Origin: Bombardia bombarda
Lineage: Eukaryota > Ascomycota > Sordariomycetes > Sordariales > Lasiosphaeriaceae
DNA length: 64,000 nucleotides
Assembly (NCBI GenBank): GCA_030512295.1
Contig: JAULSR010000001.1
Span: 6,533,001-6,597,000 of the forward strand
Direction: 5' to 3'
Shown here piece after piece: positions 45,822 to 57,500 of this stretch. Each line of letters opens with the position of its first letter. Position 1 is the first letter of the stretch. The notes under the pieces are model-generated. The model made no database searches. It was not told the origin of the DNA and saw only the letters and a program-made list of their open reading frames with translations. The translations under genes and the position numbers were made by a program.

Positions 45822-46605
45822 ATGAAGGTCCTCACACTCAACTTCCTGACCTGTGCCGTCAAGGACTGCAAGTCGTCAAACAACTCGTTCCCGCTGCACC
45901 CCAAGGACGCCGAACTGGTGTACGACGACCTAGAGATCAACCCGCAGTTGCTCGTGAACGTGCTGCCCCGCGTTGACTGGGTGGCTCTACGCACAACATC
46001 GACAGAGGTACGTTGGATTGATGAGAACGACTTCAATATTTCGCTATTTTCCCAACTATTCTCTGCGAGGATTTCTTCAAATCATGAATCCATCCTATCT
46101 TTTTATACTCAGAGCGGCCATTCTTCCTATTTACACACCAACCCCCACTCTTAAAACTCAATTCATACAATACATTCCCATCGCATCCTTCCAAAACCTC
46201 TATACCCGTTACCCAAGTTTCACTTCATGTGCCTATCTACGTCTATTCTACCGAGCCACACTATTCATATTTCATTAATCGTCCTTAATACATCTTTACA
46301 CATTCACATCCCCTTTTAACCCCCCACCAAGAAGGAGAGAATATATATCAAAACCTATGCTTCCTCATTGACACACCAAACTAACACCATTCTTCTTAAC
46401 CAACCAGCTGGGATTCCCTGAGCTTCCCGAGCAGCCCCCCACCGTGGAGGAGCTTGAGTCGGACGAGAAGATGCTCCAGGACTTGCACAAGCTGCTCATG
46501 GAGACGCAAATCATGGAGGGCAAGCTAGTCTGCGGCAACTGTGGGCACGAGTACGCCATCCGCGAGGGTATTGCCAACTTCCTATTGCCTAGCCATCTCG
46601 TATGA
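45822..46605 (+). CDS. TRM112: Trm112, activator subunit of methyltransferases
   Basis: Trm112 is a small zinc-binding partner that stabilises and activates several SAM-dependent methyltransferases (Trm9, Trm11, Mtq2 and Bud23 in yeast), which modify tRNA, 18S rRNA and release factor eRF1. Exons 45822-46007 and 46408-46605 give 127 aa, the family size. The N-terminus MKVLTLNFLTCAVKDC has the first Cys pair (11 and 16), and the second exon has KLVCGNC (about 104 and 107). The C-terminus is EYAIREGIANFLLPSHLV, the conserved ending that packs against partners. The intron of 400 nt (GTACGT...TTAACCAACCAG) is very long compared with the others here. Confidence 0.97.
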
Positions 46606-47261
46606 GAGTCGGTTATTGAGGGAGAGAGAAAGGAGAACGGAGCAAGGGTCGAGCAGAATGGTTGAAGGGGGCATGTGGTTGACTGTTGTTCTGTTTGTCC
46701 TTGGGTAGTTGGGGTTGGGTCATGTGGGAGGAACGCGGGATGAGTACCCAGAAAAAAGGAGCAAAAAGGCAAGCTCAGCACACCATCTTATTGTCCCAAT
46801 AGGCAGGCATCATCGGCTTTGGCATCACGGCGTTTTATTTAGCAGTACTGCGGAATTCTCATAGGAATATATCAAGAAACGTTCACACACTTATACTGCT
46901 TTCTGTTTACCGCCATTAAAACAAACTTGACTACAAGAAAGAGACCAAATGTTTCAATGTCTCTTTCTCCTTCCCCTCCGACAACATCACAAACCTCCAA
47001 CAAAAAGGTTCCCATACAGCAACATGAAGGTAATCATAGCCCCGTCTAGTCAATAATTCCAAAACAAAGTGAGCCGTCGAATTCTAGTTAACGATGCCGT
47101 AACAAGACCTAGTAAAAGTAGTAGCAGTAGTCAAGCCCTTCCAAACTCCAGCCGCCAATAATATGATACAAGTTCAAAGCAGCGGCTCTCCTCCTCAACC
47201 CTGCCGTCAAGAGGATTCAATGTGTCAAAGTTACAACAACACAGTTAATTACATAATTTAG
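46606..47261. other. 3' regions of convergent TRM112 and BIG1
   Basis: UTR-type, AT-rich sequence with several short poly-A/T runs. No gene is seen. Confidence 0.55.
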
Positions 47262-48392
47262 TTATTGTTGCTTCTTTTGCGCCGCAGGGCCCATGTCCTT
47301 GTCGAACGCACCATACGAGACCTCCAGACTTGCGAGGGCCTTGAGACCGACGGTGAGAATGGAAAGGATGACCACAAGCGTAACAAGAGCCATAAAGACA
47401 CCTGTATTTCACGTGTTAGAATGGCCAATTCTTAATGGAGGCACTTCTTCTGGGGCCAAAAGTACTTACCAGGCGTGAAAAACTGATACTTCTCAAACAG
47501 CGGCCGGTTGTCGTACTTTGAGTCGCCGGCCCGCCTGCCGATGAACGCCACCGACTCCTTAGGCTGGCGCTTGAGGTCCATGTGCACCGGCTGGACGAAC
47601 TCGGGCTCGTACGCCTTGAACTCATTCGGGTCGGACAGGATTACGACCGTGTACTGCTCGCCCTCGAGGCTCTCGAGAAGCTGGCCTAGCTCATAGTCTA
47701 CAAGAACACACCAAACAATTAGCGACACCGTCTCCCAGCTTCACACAACCTACATGGGCCCCTCTTCAACACAGCTCAGTTGTTATAGCAGAACGTAAAA
47801 GAAGCAAACGTACCGTTCTGGGCCAAAACCATCCTCCTCTCGGCCGCATCCTCCTCCCTGACGCTCACGGCGGGCAGATGCCGCAGCTCGACCTTGTCCA
47901 CCGTCACGGCTGTCTTGCCCTTCTTCGCGCACGCCTCCTGCACGTACTCCTTCAGCGGCCCGCTCGAGACCTGCCCGATCACCTCGGCGACGCTGAAGCG
48001 GCCCCGCGTCGCCTCGCTGGCCACGGCGCGGCAGAGGCTGGGCATCTGGCAGCGCGAGTTGGCCCCGGCGGCGCCATCGCGGATGTCGGCGGCGTGCACG
48101 TTGGGCTCCGACACGAGGACGTAGCGCTCCGTCGGGCAGGATGCGAGCAGCTGCTTGGCGGCGGCGAGCACCTGGCTGCTGGTCTGGAGTTGGGCGTCGG
48201 TAGGAGGGGAGGGGAGTCTGTTTGGTGGATGGGCGCTGGTTAGTAGTAGTCTCTCGTTGTTTTTTTTTTGTGGGGGGGGGGGGGGTTGTTGACGAACTCG
48301 GCTGTAGAGAACAAGATGAACGGCGACGAGTCTGAGAATGCGTTTACTGCCGCGCAGGCGGCTAGCAGCGTGGCTGCTATTGAGAGCTGCAT
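47262..48392 (-). CDS. BIG1: Big1, ER membrane protein for cell-wall beta-1,6-glucan and V-ATPase function
   Basis: Big1 is a type I ER membrane glycoprotein needed for normal beta-1,6-glucan levels in yeast and related in fold to the V-ATPase accessory subunit Ac45. Exons 48392-48298, 48217-47814, 47697-47470 and 47401-47262 give 288 aa; every junction keeps phase. A signal peptide (MQLSIAATLLAACAAVNAF) is followed by SPFILFSTAELPS, then the lumenal domain (LAAAKQLLASCPTERYVLVS). Near the end lies one membrane helix, FMALVTLVVILSILTVGL, and a short cytosolic tail ending KKQQ, a KKxx-type ER-retrieval signal. The first intron (48218-48297) has poly-C and poly-A runs and a GTTCGT donor; the acceptor follows ACTAACC. 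The extra frame through the poly-C run is an artefact. Confidence 0.9.
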
Positions 48393-48838
48393 GGTGGGTT
48401 TATATGTGTGTGATACAAAGCAACTGCTATTCTGTGTCGTCGACTCGACTCGTTGTGATGGCAGTGCCGGTGGTGGTGATGTGATGGGTGACCTAAACTA
48501 GTACCTAGGTATCCAGTCGAGTCCAAGATGTTAGTGTCCGGGATCCGTCCGACGCAGGTGAGAGCTCCGTCCACTTGGCGATGATGATGCACGCACCCTG
48601 GGCCACAGTGGAGGTGGGTACCTTTCCTGCCTGCCACCAACAGGCGGTGGAGCCTGGCAGAAAGGCGATAAAGTCTTGGACCTGCATTCGAGATTCTACA
48701 GAGGGGTCTGGTCTAATCGCTAAATTTACAGGCTGTATCGACAACCACCTACTGTCCGTCCCATTGACATCCATAACCAATTTTCCGAGGATTGAACCCA
48801 CCTGGCGACAACATCACCAACCACACATTACCGCCACC
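48393..48838. other. Bidirectional promoter of BIG1 and RRP17
   Basis: Short shared upstream region; no gene is seen. The part 48770-48838 is probably RRP17 5' UTR. Confidence 0.5.
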
Positions 48839-49563
48839 ATGTTCGCGGTACCCAGACAAAAACGGCCGTTGCTGATTCCGACGCCCAAGAAGCGCAAGGC
48901 ATCGCACAAGATCGAGGAAATCTCATTCGACAGGGATGCACGAGCAGAGTACCTCAGCGGTTTCAGGAAGCGCAAGCTAGGTCGGATCAAGGAGGCGCAA
49001 AGGCTCGCCGAGGAGGAGGCAAAGAAGGAGAGGATTCTCGTGAGAAAACAGGTATGCAGCGCGGAGTGTGGGGCACAATGACACCGAGTCTTTCTCATAT
49101 ACTAACTGGTGCAAAACAGATCAGAGAGGAGCGCAAACAACAGGTCGAGGAGCACGTGCAGACAATCAACAAGATCCTAGAGCAGGCAGCCTATGTTAGC
49201 CAAGAGGGCCTCGAAGGCTCCGATGACGAGTGGGGGGGCATAGCGGACAAGGACACGGCCATACCAGAGGCGCCGCCGGTTGACCACGAGGAGGAGTACA
49301 TCGACGAGGACCGCTACACAACAGTCACGGTGGAGGCGGTGAACGTGGACAAGGACGGTATGCACAAGCCGACGATATCGACGGGCGAAAAGGACGGCGA
49401 CAAGTCCGGATACGAGGCGAAGGAGCAAGAACCCCAAAGGCCAAAGAAGGAGTGGCCCAAGAAGAAACAAAAGTTCAGGTACGAGACCAAGCACGAGCGC
49501 AAGATAACAGAGAGGAAGGTGAAGGCCAAGAAAGACAAGAGAGACTCAAAGTTCTCGAAATAA
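48839..49563 (+). CDS. RRP17: Rrp17/Nop25 family nucleolar rRNA-processing protein
   Basis: Rrp17 (NOL12 in animals) is a nucleolar protein implicated in 5'-end trimming of large-subunit pre-rRNA. Exons 48839-49051 and 49120-49563 (intron 68 nt, GTATGC, branch ACTAAC) give 218 aa. The conserved N-terminal block includes KIEEISFDRDARAEYLSGFR followed by KRKLGRIKEAQRLAEEEAKK, which is the family signature. The middle is acidic (SDDEWGGI) and the C-terminus very basic (KKEWPKKKQKFRYETKHERK), as expected for a nucleolar RNA-binding protein. The length is normal. Confidence 0.93.
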
Positions 49564-50019
49564 TCAAGTCACAAAAATGAGATGCTTGCCTTTTCTCTTG
49601 TAGTTTTGATGACCTTTGTTTTTTTTGTATTTTCTCGGACAGACAATATGTGCCATATGGATGGGGGAATCGTGCGCGCGCAGATGATCAACAACTGCCA
49701 ATAAGGGGCGGTGCGTGTAATTGCGGATAGTGAGAAAGCAGGCAAGCAGCAAAATGAGCTAGGTAGGTACTGTAATAAAAAAAGGGGAAATAGCCGCCGA
49801 TCCATTTCCTCCTTTCCTTTCTTCTTTCCTCAGGCTGACGATTGACTGACACGGTCAAGGGACTTAAGAGCTATGTCTCATACAACTCGACGGTTGGTAT
49901 TACTGCAAGAGGAGGAAAAAATAAGGTAGAAACGAACCCGGCCCTCCCCGAATCAATACACATAGTAGTAGAAGTGCGCGGTGTATACGAGGTGTATACG
50001 TATGCGGACGACGACGCCC
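49564..50019. other. 3' regions of convergent RRP17 and tropomyosin
   Basis: No gene is seen. The sequence is UTR-like. Confidence 0.55.
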
Positions 50020-50842
50020 TTAGATGTTGCCAATCTCGTTCTGGAAGTCATCCAGCTCCTTCTGCACGGCGGCATACTTCTTGGACATCTCCTCGTACTT
50101 GCTCTCCCACTGGTCGCGCTCCGACTCTAGGGCTTGGACTTTGCGCTCGAAGTGACCGGCCTTGACATCGGTGAGGCGAAGCCTAGAGGGTTGGGAGTAC
50201 ACTGGTTAACATATGGTCATGGGAGCAAAAGAAGGTTATGGTGTAATGGTGGTAAGGTGGGTATGGTGTAAGTCGGAGACGGTGGTGTTGGTCAACTTAC
50301 TTCTCGTTGGCCTCGCGCAGCGTCTTATCTGTCGCCTCGGCTTCTTCTTCGAGCAGCTGGAGTCTTCGTGTCAATGTCTCGTTCTGAGTACCATGCTGCT
50401 GGCCGGCGTCGGCGGCCGCCTTCAGGTCTTTGATGATGGTCTCAAGCCTGTCGATTTCGGATTCTTGTACATTGTTCTTGTGCTGGAGAGAAGTGATCTC
50501 TTGCTCCTTGGAGAGGTTCTCCTGCTCGAGCACCTTGACCTTGGCCTGGAGATCCTCAACCTTGGCTGAGGCCTCGTCTGCCTCTAGGCGGAGCGAGTTC
50601 ATTTTCTGTGAACCACATCGCCATGTCAGCCAACTGGAGACAGACACCTTGCAAAGACTAGGAAAGATGTAGTGTCAAGCGAGTTTGTATTGCTCTCCAT
50701 TGCCGCACGAGAGAGGACGGCCGTTTGCTGTCGGTGCGTGTGTGTGCTCTCTGTGAGGGGCGCTACGCAGCATGGTGGGGTCCAACAGGGGGGTACAGCT
50801 CGAGGGAATGCACGGTAGCCTCACCTCCTTGATGCGATCCAT
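50020..50842 (-). CDS. TPM1: Tropomyosin
   Basis: Tropomyosin is a parallel coiled-coil dimer that polymerises along actin cables and rings, needed for polarised growth and cytokinesis. Exons 50842-50825 (only MDRIKE), 50605-50301 and 50182-50020 give 161 aa, the same size as fission-yeast Cdc8. The whole protein is a heptad repeat without prolines: KMNSLRLEADEASAKVEDLQ near the start, HFERKVQALESERDQWESKY near the end. The 18-nt first exon followed by a 219-nt intron explains why the first residues are missing from simple frames. Met at position 1 directly before Asp is typical of this family, where N-terminal acetylation affects actin binding. Confidence 0.95.
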
Positions 50843-51444
50843 GGTGTCGTTAGGTTTGCGAAATGCAGAAGCGATGCAGGAGTCAGAATAATATCGGGGC
50901 TCGGGTTTGCTGAGAGCAGAAATGTCGCTGATGGCAGGTTTGTCGCTAGGTTGGGTGGGTGGGAGGAGGAAAGCAGAAGACAGGAGGCAGCGATCGATGG
51001 TGGGTTTGGCGGCTTGGTAAATGCGAGCGACCTACGGGAGGTCCAGGTGGGTGAGTTGGTGCCCCTCCTTCAGGACGCAGCGTTTCGATTTGTTGCGGCT
51101 GGTGACGGTTGCTTGTCTGATCTTCAAGGGTCGGTTAAAGGTGGGGCAACCTCCAGCTTTTTGCAGCTCTGAAGCACTGCCGTTGCCGTTGGTCACTGCT
51201 TTTGGCACTGTTGGCCACTGTAGTAACCGTTTGTTGCTCCGCCAACGCACTAATTCTTCCGGGAAACACAGTCCCCTATCGGTCGCGAGGGCCGAGGTCA
51301 CAGGGCGTTTCATTTCGTTTACGAACCACCCTCATCTGTCGTCGTCAGGCTGGATAGCCAATTTACTGAAGTAATAAGTAATTACACCGCCATTCGGGAG
51401 GCAATTCCCAACGCCCTTTTTTGAACGCAAAACCGAACGCGAAA
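50843..51444. other. Bidirectional promoter region
   Basis: Upstream region of tropomyosin (-) and the securin-like gene (+). No gene is seen. Confidence 0.5.
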
Positions 51445-52935
51445 ATGCTGGCAGCTCACCGCGACCAAGAAAATCGCGTCGTTAGCCAGGCTGGCTCCTC
51501 CAAACCCCAGCTGCAGGCCAGGACGCCGGGTGTCCGATACCCAAAGACGCCCCTAAAAGTTCCGCTCAATGACGAAAACATGATTCGAGGCTTTGGCGGC
51601 AAGAGTGCCCTGCGGACCAAGGGGAATAACGAAAATGTCACGACGATTGGCAAGGGAGGGAATGGGTTGGGCAAGTCGGGCAAATCCAACTTTGCGACGC
51701 CAGCAGGTGTGTGGCAGTGTTCTTCTGGTCCTTTTATTCGTTAACCCCCATTATGGATCTTCAATTACAGCCTCAATTATGCAATTATACTAATAGGGCT
51801 TCTAGAGCCCAGAACTGCTCGGGCACCGCTCGGGAACAAGACCACAAATGCCAAAGCCAAGGCGGCTCCGCAGACGGGGGGCGTAAAGAACCTCGTTCGT
51901 GACTTCGAGAAGACCACGGTGAAGCCAACCTCTGCTCGTCCCAAGCAAGCTGCTCCCCAGATTGAATCCTCCAAACTTGAGGTGCACACCGACAAGGACC
52001 CGCTCGAGGACGAAGATATCGAATACGCACCGCCCAGGACGAAGGAAATTCCCTATGAGTCAGACGTGTGCCCTGACGGCGTGCTTACCTTCGAAGGGCT
52101 CAAGCCAGAGAATCTGTTCAAGGGGTATTACCAATACTATTTCAACCACGTGGACGACAACGGATTGTCACTCAAGGAAAGGGAAATGGAGGAGCAGCGA
52201 CAGCGAGACTTTGAACGCGGTGACGAGCAGATCCGGAGGGACATGGAGGAGTTTGATTGGAGCATTGGCGACGTGCCGGGCAGCAAGGACCTGTGCCAGA
52301 AGACCAAGAAGGATACTGCCGGACCTGAGGCGGCCGCCGAGGTGAAGACGGCCCAGCGTCCTGTCCTGAAGACGACTCCGTCAACCATAGCATCACGCAA
52401 AGCAGCGTCAGCTCTTGCAATGTCTTCCAAAGCCTTTGGCCCCACACAGGGTACTACGCAGATCAAGATGAACAAGATCAGACCTGCCCCAGCTGTCAAT
52501 AAAGGCCCGTCATTTCTTTTGGCTGGAAGAAAGCAACTCCAACCCGCGCCCCGCAATCCCTTAACAGAAAGGGCAACGGCTATAGCTGCATCGCGCAGCA
52601 CCTTGGGTTACAGCAGAGGTCGGTCCGCATTGTCAGCAGTTCATGGACGCAACACCGCCAACATCTCTGCCGTCGCCCCTGTCGCTCCACCTGAGCCCCC
52701 GGTCAAAACCCCTCACGCTTTCACACGGACGGCGAGCACGGCGTCATCAGGATCCGATTGTACCATCACACCAGCCCGATTCGCTCAGTCGCTAAGTCCT
52801 CAGAAGGAGTTGAAGAAGCTCGAGTTCCTATCCATCTTCGACGTAGACGAGGAAGACGATGGCAACCTTAACCTGGCCAGCGCGATTGAGTTTGATGATC
52901 TGGACGACGATTTCCAGCTCCCAACAGACTTTTGA
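51445..52935 (+). CDS. Securin-like protein (tentative)
   Basis: Exons 51445-51706 and 51806-52935 (intron 99 nt, GTGTGT...GCTTCTAG) give 463 aa. The protein is mostly disordered. Its N-terminal 50 residues, with ARTPGVRYPKTPLKVPLNDE, resemble the start of fungal securins (Cut2/Pds1), the inhibitor and chaperone of separase degraded by the APC/C at anaphase. Possible degrons seen are RxxL-type motifs SRSTLGYSRG and GRSALSA near residues 350-365. A charged middle block reads YYQYYFNHVDDNGLSLKERE. The acidic C-terminus includes LSIFDVDEEDDG and ends DDLDDDFQLPTDF. The order of basic N-terminus with degrons and acidic C-terminus fits securin, but these proteins are poorly conserved and I cannot align them here. 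It could be another cell-cycle regulator. Confidence 0.75.
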
Positions 52936-54596
52936 CGGCAACTACCTCGCATTACTACTATGATTTTGACTGGTTGGCGTTTTTCTTTGGGCTTAGGCGT
53001 TGGTTGTGATGGCACCGGTTAGGTTTGTTACGTGGTTACTTGGCAGGCGCCGAAAACAGGACAGGCAACACTGGCAATAATGCGGTAAACAGTATCACGG
53101 ATTAGACGCTGCCACGTTGGAAGAGGCAATGGTCTTTTAGGGTCTCGTGTTGCAACCAGTGCATTGGAAGGAGGGCAAGCATAGTACACGCTCCTTGTAC
53201 TTGGAATTACCCATCATCTGCCTACCTCGCAAAGTTTCCTTTTGTACATTATGATATACACTACCAGAGTAAATGGGAATGCAAACTCTCATATTCAGTT
53301 GACGATTACGTCACTACGCTGCCAAAGTACAAAGCCGGCGGTTGATGGCTTTACACACAGTACGGGCTCCCTGCTGTTTTCGGCACCGTGGTGTCGTACC
53401 TCCAAGTCTGCCGCAAATGTACCTGCCTATAAGACAGGTACTGCAGAATACAGCCTAACCACTCGTTCCATTGAACAGCTGGTAGTGGACTTTACAAATG
53501 AAATAGTTATAGGTAAGATAGTATAGGTGGCATAGTTGTAGGTGGCATCGTTGTAGGTGGCATAGTTGTAGGTAGGTGGCATACTTCGGAGTTGGTGACG
53601 CGGTACATTGGCACGTAGTTGACAATGTATGAGCTTTCACCAAAAGGCTTACCAAGGTTGGGGTTTACAATATGTATTACAGTATGAAGTGGCCTTTTCA
53701 ACAGTACGTTGCCAGGCTCTCTAACAAAAACTCTCCGGTAAAAAGGCAAGCGGTGCAGCAGCGGGCTTAATGAGGGGGATAAATTGCATTCTAGGTGCGT
53801 TGTCAGCTAGGAAAATCTGAAAGAGTGCCTACCTTATGGATTAGGTCTAAAAGAAGTTACTTCGATTACTAACATTGCACACTTATTAGCCTGTGCAGTT
53901 ACACATGATCTAATGCAGGTTCGTTTATTCTCTATTCATACACCACACAGGGGCACACAGGGGTTCACAGGGCACGTTGCGCTGTTGTGAGTTGACGGAA
54001 TGCATGGGTGCTGCAGGTTCTTTGCCCCAAAGCCACACTGCGCCACATGCCGCTTGTCGCTCTGAGTCTCTGACGCCCTGACACCCTGACGCGCCAGCCA
54101 GCAGCAGCCATTTGCCATTCTTTCACCCTGCCAAGCACAGGTCTGGAACTGGAACCGAGAATAGCAAAGCCGGTTTAGGCTTAGCGAATTCGCTGCCCAT
54201 GCTTGACGGGCCTCCTTGAACAACTCTCAAACTTTCAACCTCACTTCAGCCCGCCCTCACCTTTTTGCAGCCCAAATCGCCTCCCTTCGAGCGCATTCCG
54301 TGTCGCGCACGCTGGCGAGACTCTGTACCGTCATTTTGAGAGATTTGTCCCCTTCTCATACAATATCGACCACGGAAACGCCCTCCGGCCGCCTTCCGCA
54401 ATTCGCCCTCCTTCGCCCAAGAGTGTCCGTGCCGGCAAGAGCTTTGTCGCGTGGCCCTCGTATGCGCGCGTGAATCTGCCGCTATCTTTCAGCCCGTACC
54501 TATCAACGCACATTCATGGTGTCTCTCAGCATCACCGGCACGCGATAGGATGGTTGGAGCGCGGCGGGAGCGGTAGACGTCCCCCCCATTCTCGCA
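52936..54596. other. Intergenic region with a minisatellite
   Basis: About 1.6 kb without a recognisable gene. A 15-bp repeat lies at 53524-53583. From about 54200 the sequence is C-rich and is probably the SET1 promoter and 5' UTR. Confidence 0.5.
53524..53583. repeat. 15-bp tandem repeat, about 3.7 copies
   Basis: The unit taggtggcatagttg occurs at 53524-53538, 53539-53553 (one change) and 53554-53568. A 4-bp insertion and a partial copy run to 53583. Non-coding. Confidence 0.9.
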
Positions 54597-57500
54597 ATGT
54601 CTCGGGCTCCAGGTGCGAGTTTCGCACAATTCTTCCCCAACGCGCCGCGGGCCAACAGGGAGAGGGTAATGGAGCGCGAGAAGGCGAGATTGAAAGCGCA
54701 GGAGTCGCCGTCTCAATCTCACTCCGCCATAGCTGACACCAACGACAACTGCAACCCCTCGCACTCTTCTGCCCCGCGACCTCGCGACGGCGCCAGTTCT
54801 AGTTCCAGCTTCACCTCAGGATCACGCCCGACTGGCTCAATTACTGATGCGGCGCGCCCCTCGTTTGACGATGTCGATTCGCTTCCCGGAGATACCCTCA
54901 ATACCGTGGGCTCGGCAAGCTCCCATGCCAGCTCAAGCTCTTCCGTCTTTAGCTCCTCCACGCGACAAAACGCCATGTCCGCAGTGAGAAACTCAAACAC
55001 ACATCTCACCCCTCTCACCACAACCGACTCTCCGCCCCCCTCATATTCTTCTAATGCCCCCCCTCCCAAAGCGCAATCGAACATGTCGCAGTATCCCGAC
55101 AGAACGGACGGATTTGCGCCGCGACCAAACGGCGTTGCCGACCTTAGTGCTCCTACGGCCATGAACAGCGTCATCGAACGCATACCTGCCCGAAATCCCA
55201 ATCGCGCGGTCAAATGCATCACCTGGTCGTTACCAGAACGAGATCCCTCGAACGCGAGTACCGAAACGAGTACCAAAAAGGGTGCCGAAAAGGGCAAGGC
55301 AAAATCCAATAAAGAAAGGAAGTGGGGAGAGGTATGTACACAAAACACGCTTATCTGGAGGGAGGAGCGTCATCTTTGCTGTGAATCATTTGGCTAATAC
55401 CGTGCACAGAATGAAGAAGATGACGTTCCTCCCCCAGACCCTCGCTTGGCGAAAGGCGGCAGGTTGAACTTCATCAACATCGACTTTCACCTCAAGACCC
55501 CTCGGTTATGTCACGCGCCCAAGAACCTGAGTCCGTACAAATATAATCCCAAGACGTCTTGTGGTCCCGGCCCTCCAACACAAATTGTCGTGACAGGATT
55601 CAACCCTTTGATCACATTCTCCAAGGTCACCACTGTATTCGCTTCTTACGGAGATATTGCAGAGAGTAGCAACAAGATGCACCCGGATACAGGAAGTTAC
55701 CTTGGATTTGCTACGATCCGGTATAAGGACTCAAAGCCGAGCCGCTCATCCCCTATACCGGTGTTGGCACGCGACGCCGCGAGGCGCGCTATACGAATGA
55801 ATGGACAAAGGATTGAAGCAAATCAAATTCGCGTTGCCTTTGATCAAGATGGGCGCAGAAGCTCGCGCATGCTGGAAGAAGCTCTTAAGAAAGACAGACA
55901 ACGGTCGCAAACGCCTGCTCTTAGTTCCAGAGTCCCAACAGGTCCCAGAAGCAAAGACGTCCTTCCAGGCCCGCCAGGGCCTCCAGGGCCGCCTCCAACG
56001 GCACCAAGAGGACCAGCTGCACACCGGGGGACGGCGGCAGCAAATCCCGTCTTGTTGAATACAAAACCTAGAATTCAGAGTCTGATCGAGCCCGAGCCGA
56101 TTACGAACAGTCTCAAGAATGAGCCCTACATATTCGTTGCGGGCGAACATGTTCCCGTCATGCATACAACAGTAGCCCATATGAAGAAGCGGTTAAAGAC
56201 ATTCTTGTTCGAGGATATCCGTGCCGATCGAACTGGATACTACATCATATTCCGCGATTCTGATCATGGTCGTGCGGAAGCGGACCGCTGCTATAGATCA
56301 GCTAACCAGACGGCATTTTTCACTTACCAAATGGCTATGAATTATTATCCCTACGGGACTATAGGCAAGCCTACGCGTACATTAACGGCTAGTGACGAAC
56401 GGCCACCAAGTTATCATTCGCCCCGGAAACCAGTCATCGAGTATCGCAGACGGGACGAGCAAGAACTGCGCCGACGCGAGGAGGAGGCTGATATAGAGGA
56501 AGAGAAGAGGCAACGAGCTAAAAATTTTGACCCAGTGAAGGAAGCTGCGAATGTGGTCCGTCAGGAGATGATTGAACACATCATCACGCAGGTTCGAACC
56601 AAGGTTGCGGCTCCGGCTCTATACGACTTTCTTGACCCCGACAATCACGCTGCTAAACGCCGCAAGCTGAACATTGACGAGCCTCGTGGCTCCAGACTTC
56701 CGTCAATTGTCTTCGATGAATCCGAAGAAAAGTCACCCGTGAGCACACCCAACTCGAGAGCGGATCCTATTGAGAGGCGGACTGGTCGTTTAGAGATATC
56801 TTCACTGCCTCGCATCCGAAAGGTGAAGAATGCCGGACTTAACACTCGCAAGCATGGGTTCAATGATCCTTTTGCTCGTCAACGAGCGCCAGTTACGCGC
56901 AATAACTTCCGATCTCTCCACCATCGACTCGAAAACGACAGTGACAATGAATCGGAGGAGGAAACCGAAAACAGGGATTCTCTTGGAAGAGATACAGAAG
57001 AGCCAGAGTCTCGTCCACGGAGCCGCATGAGCACCGATGACGTTATATTCAAGGAGGATTATGGCTCCTGGGGTCCAGTTGACGATGATTCTATGACAGA
57101 GGTAAGCTTTGCCCTGAACGATGGGCCAGTATTACCGAAGAAAAGAAGAATGGACCTCTCCGTGGAGACGACAATCAAGCGCCAAAGGATAACAGACGAG
57201 GAACTTTTCGGAGTAACTATTGATCGCGTCGAAACCGAGCTTCCATCAAGAGAAGCTTCTCCCGAGGATACCGCCCTGCTTGATACTGAGCCGGCAGACG
57301 AGAAGGGTACTGACAGCTCTCGAATGCCCACTCCTGTGCCTGTGGGAGCAAAGGTTAAGAAAAAGCCGACAAAATTTAAGAAGAAGTCCAAGAAGCAAAT
57401 TTTCGAAGAGCGTGAGGCCCTCAAGAGACAGCAGCAAGATATCTTCGAGAAAGAGGCGCTTCAACCACGTGATGTCCATGAAATCGAAAACACACCAGAT

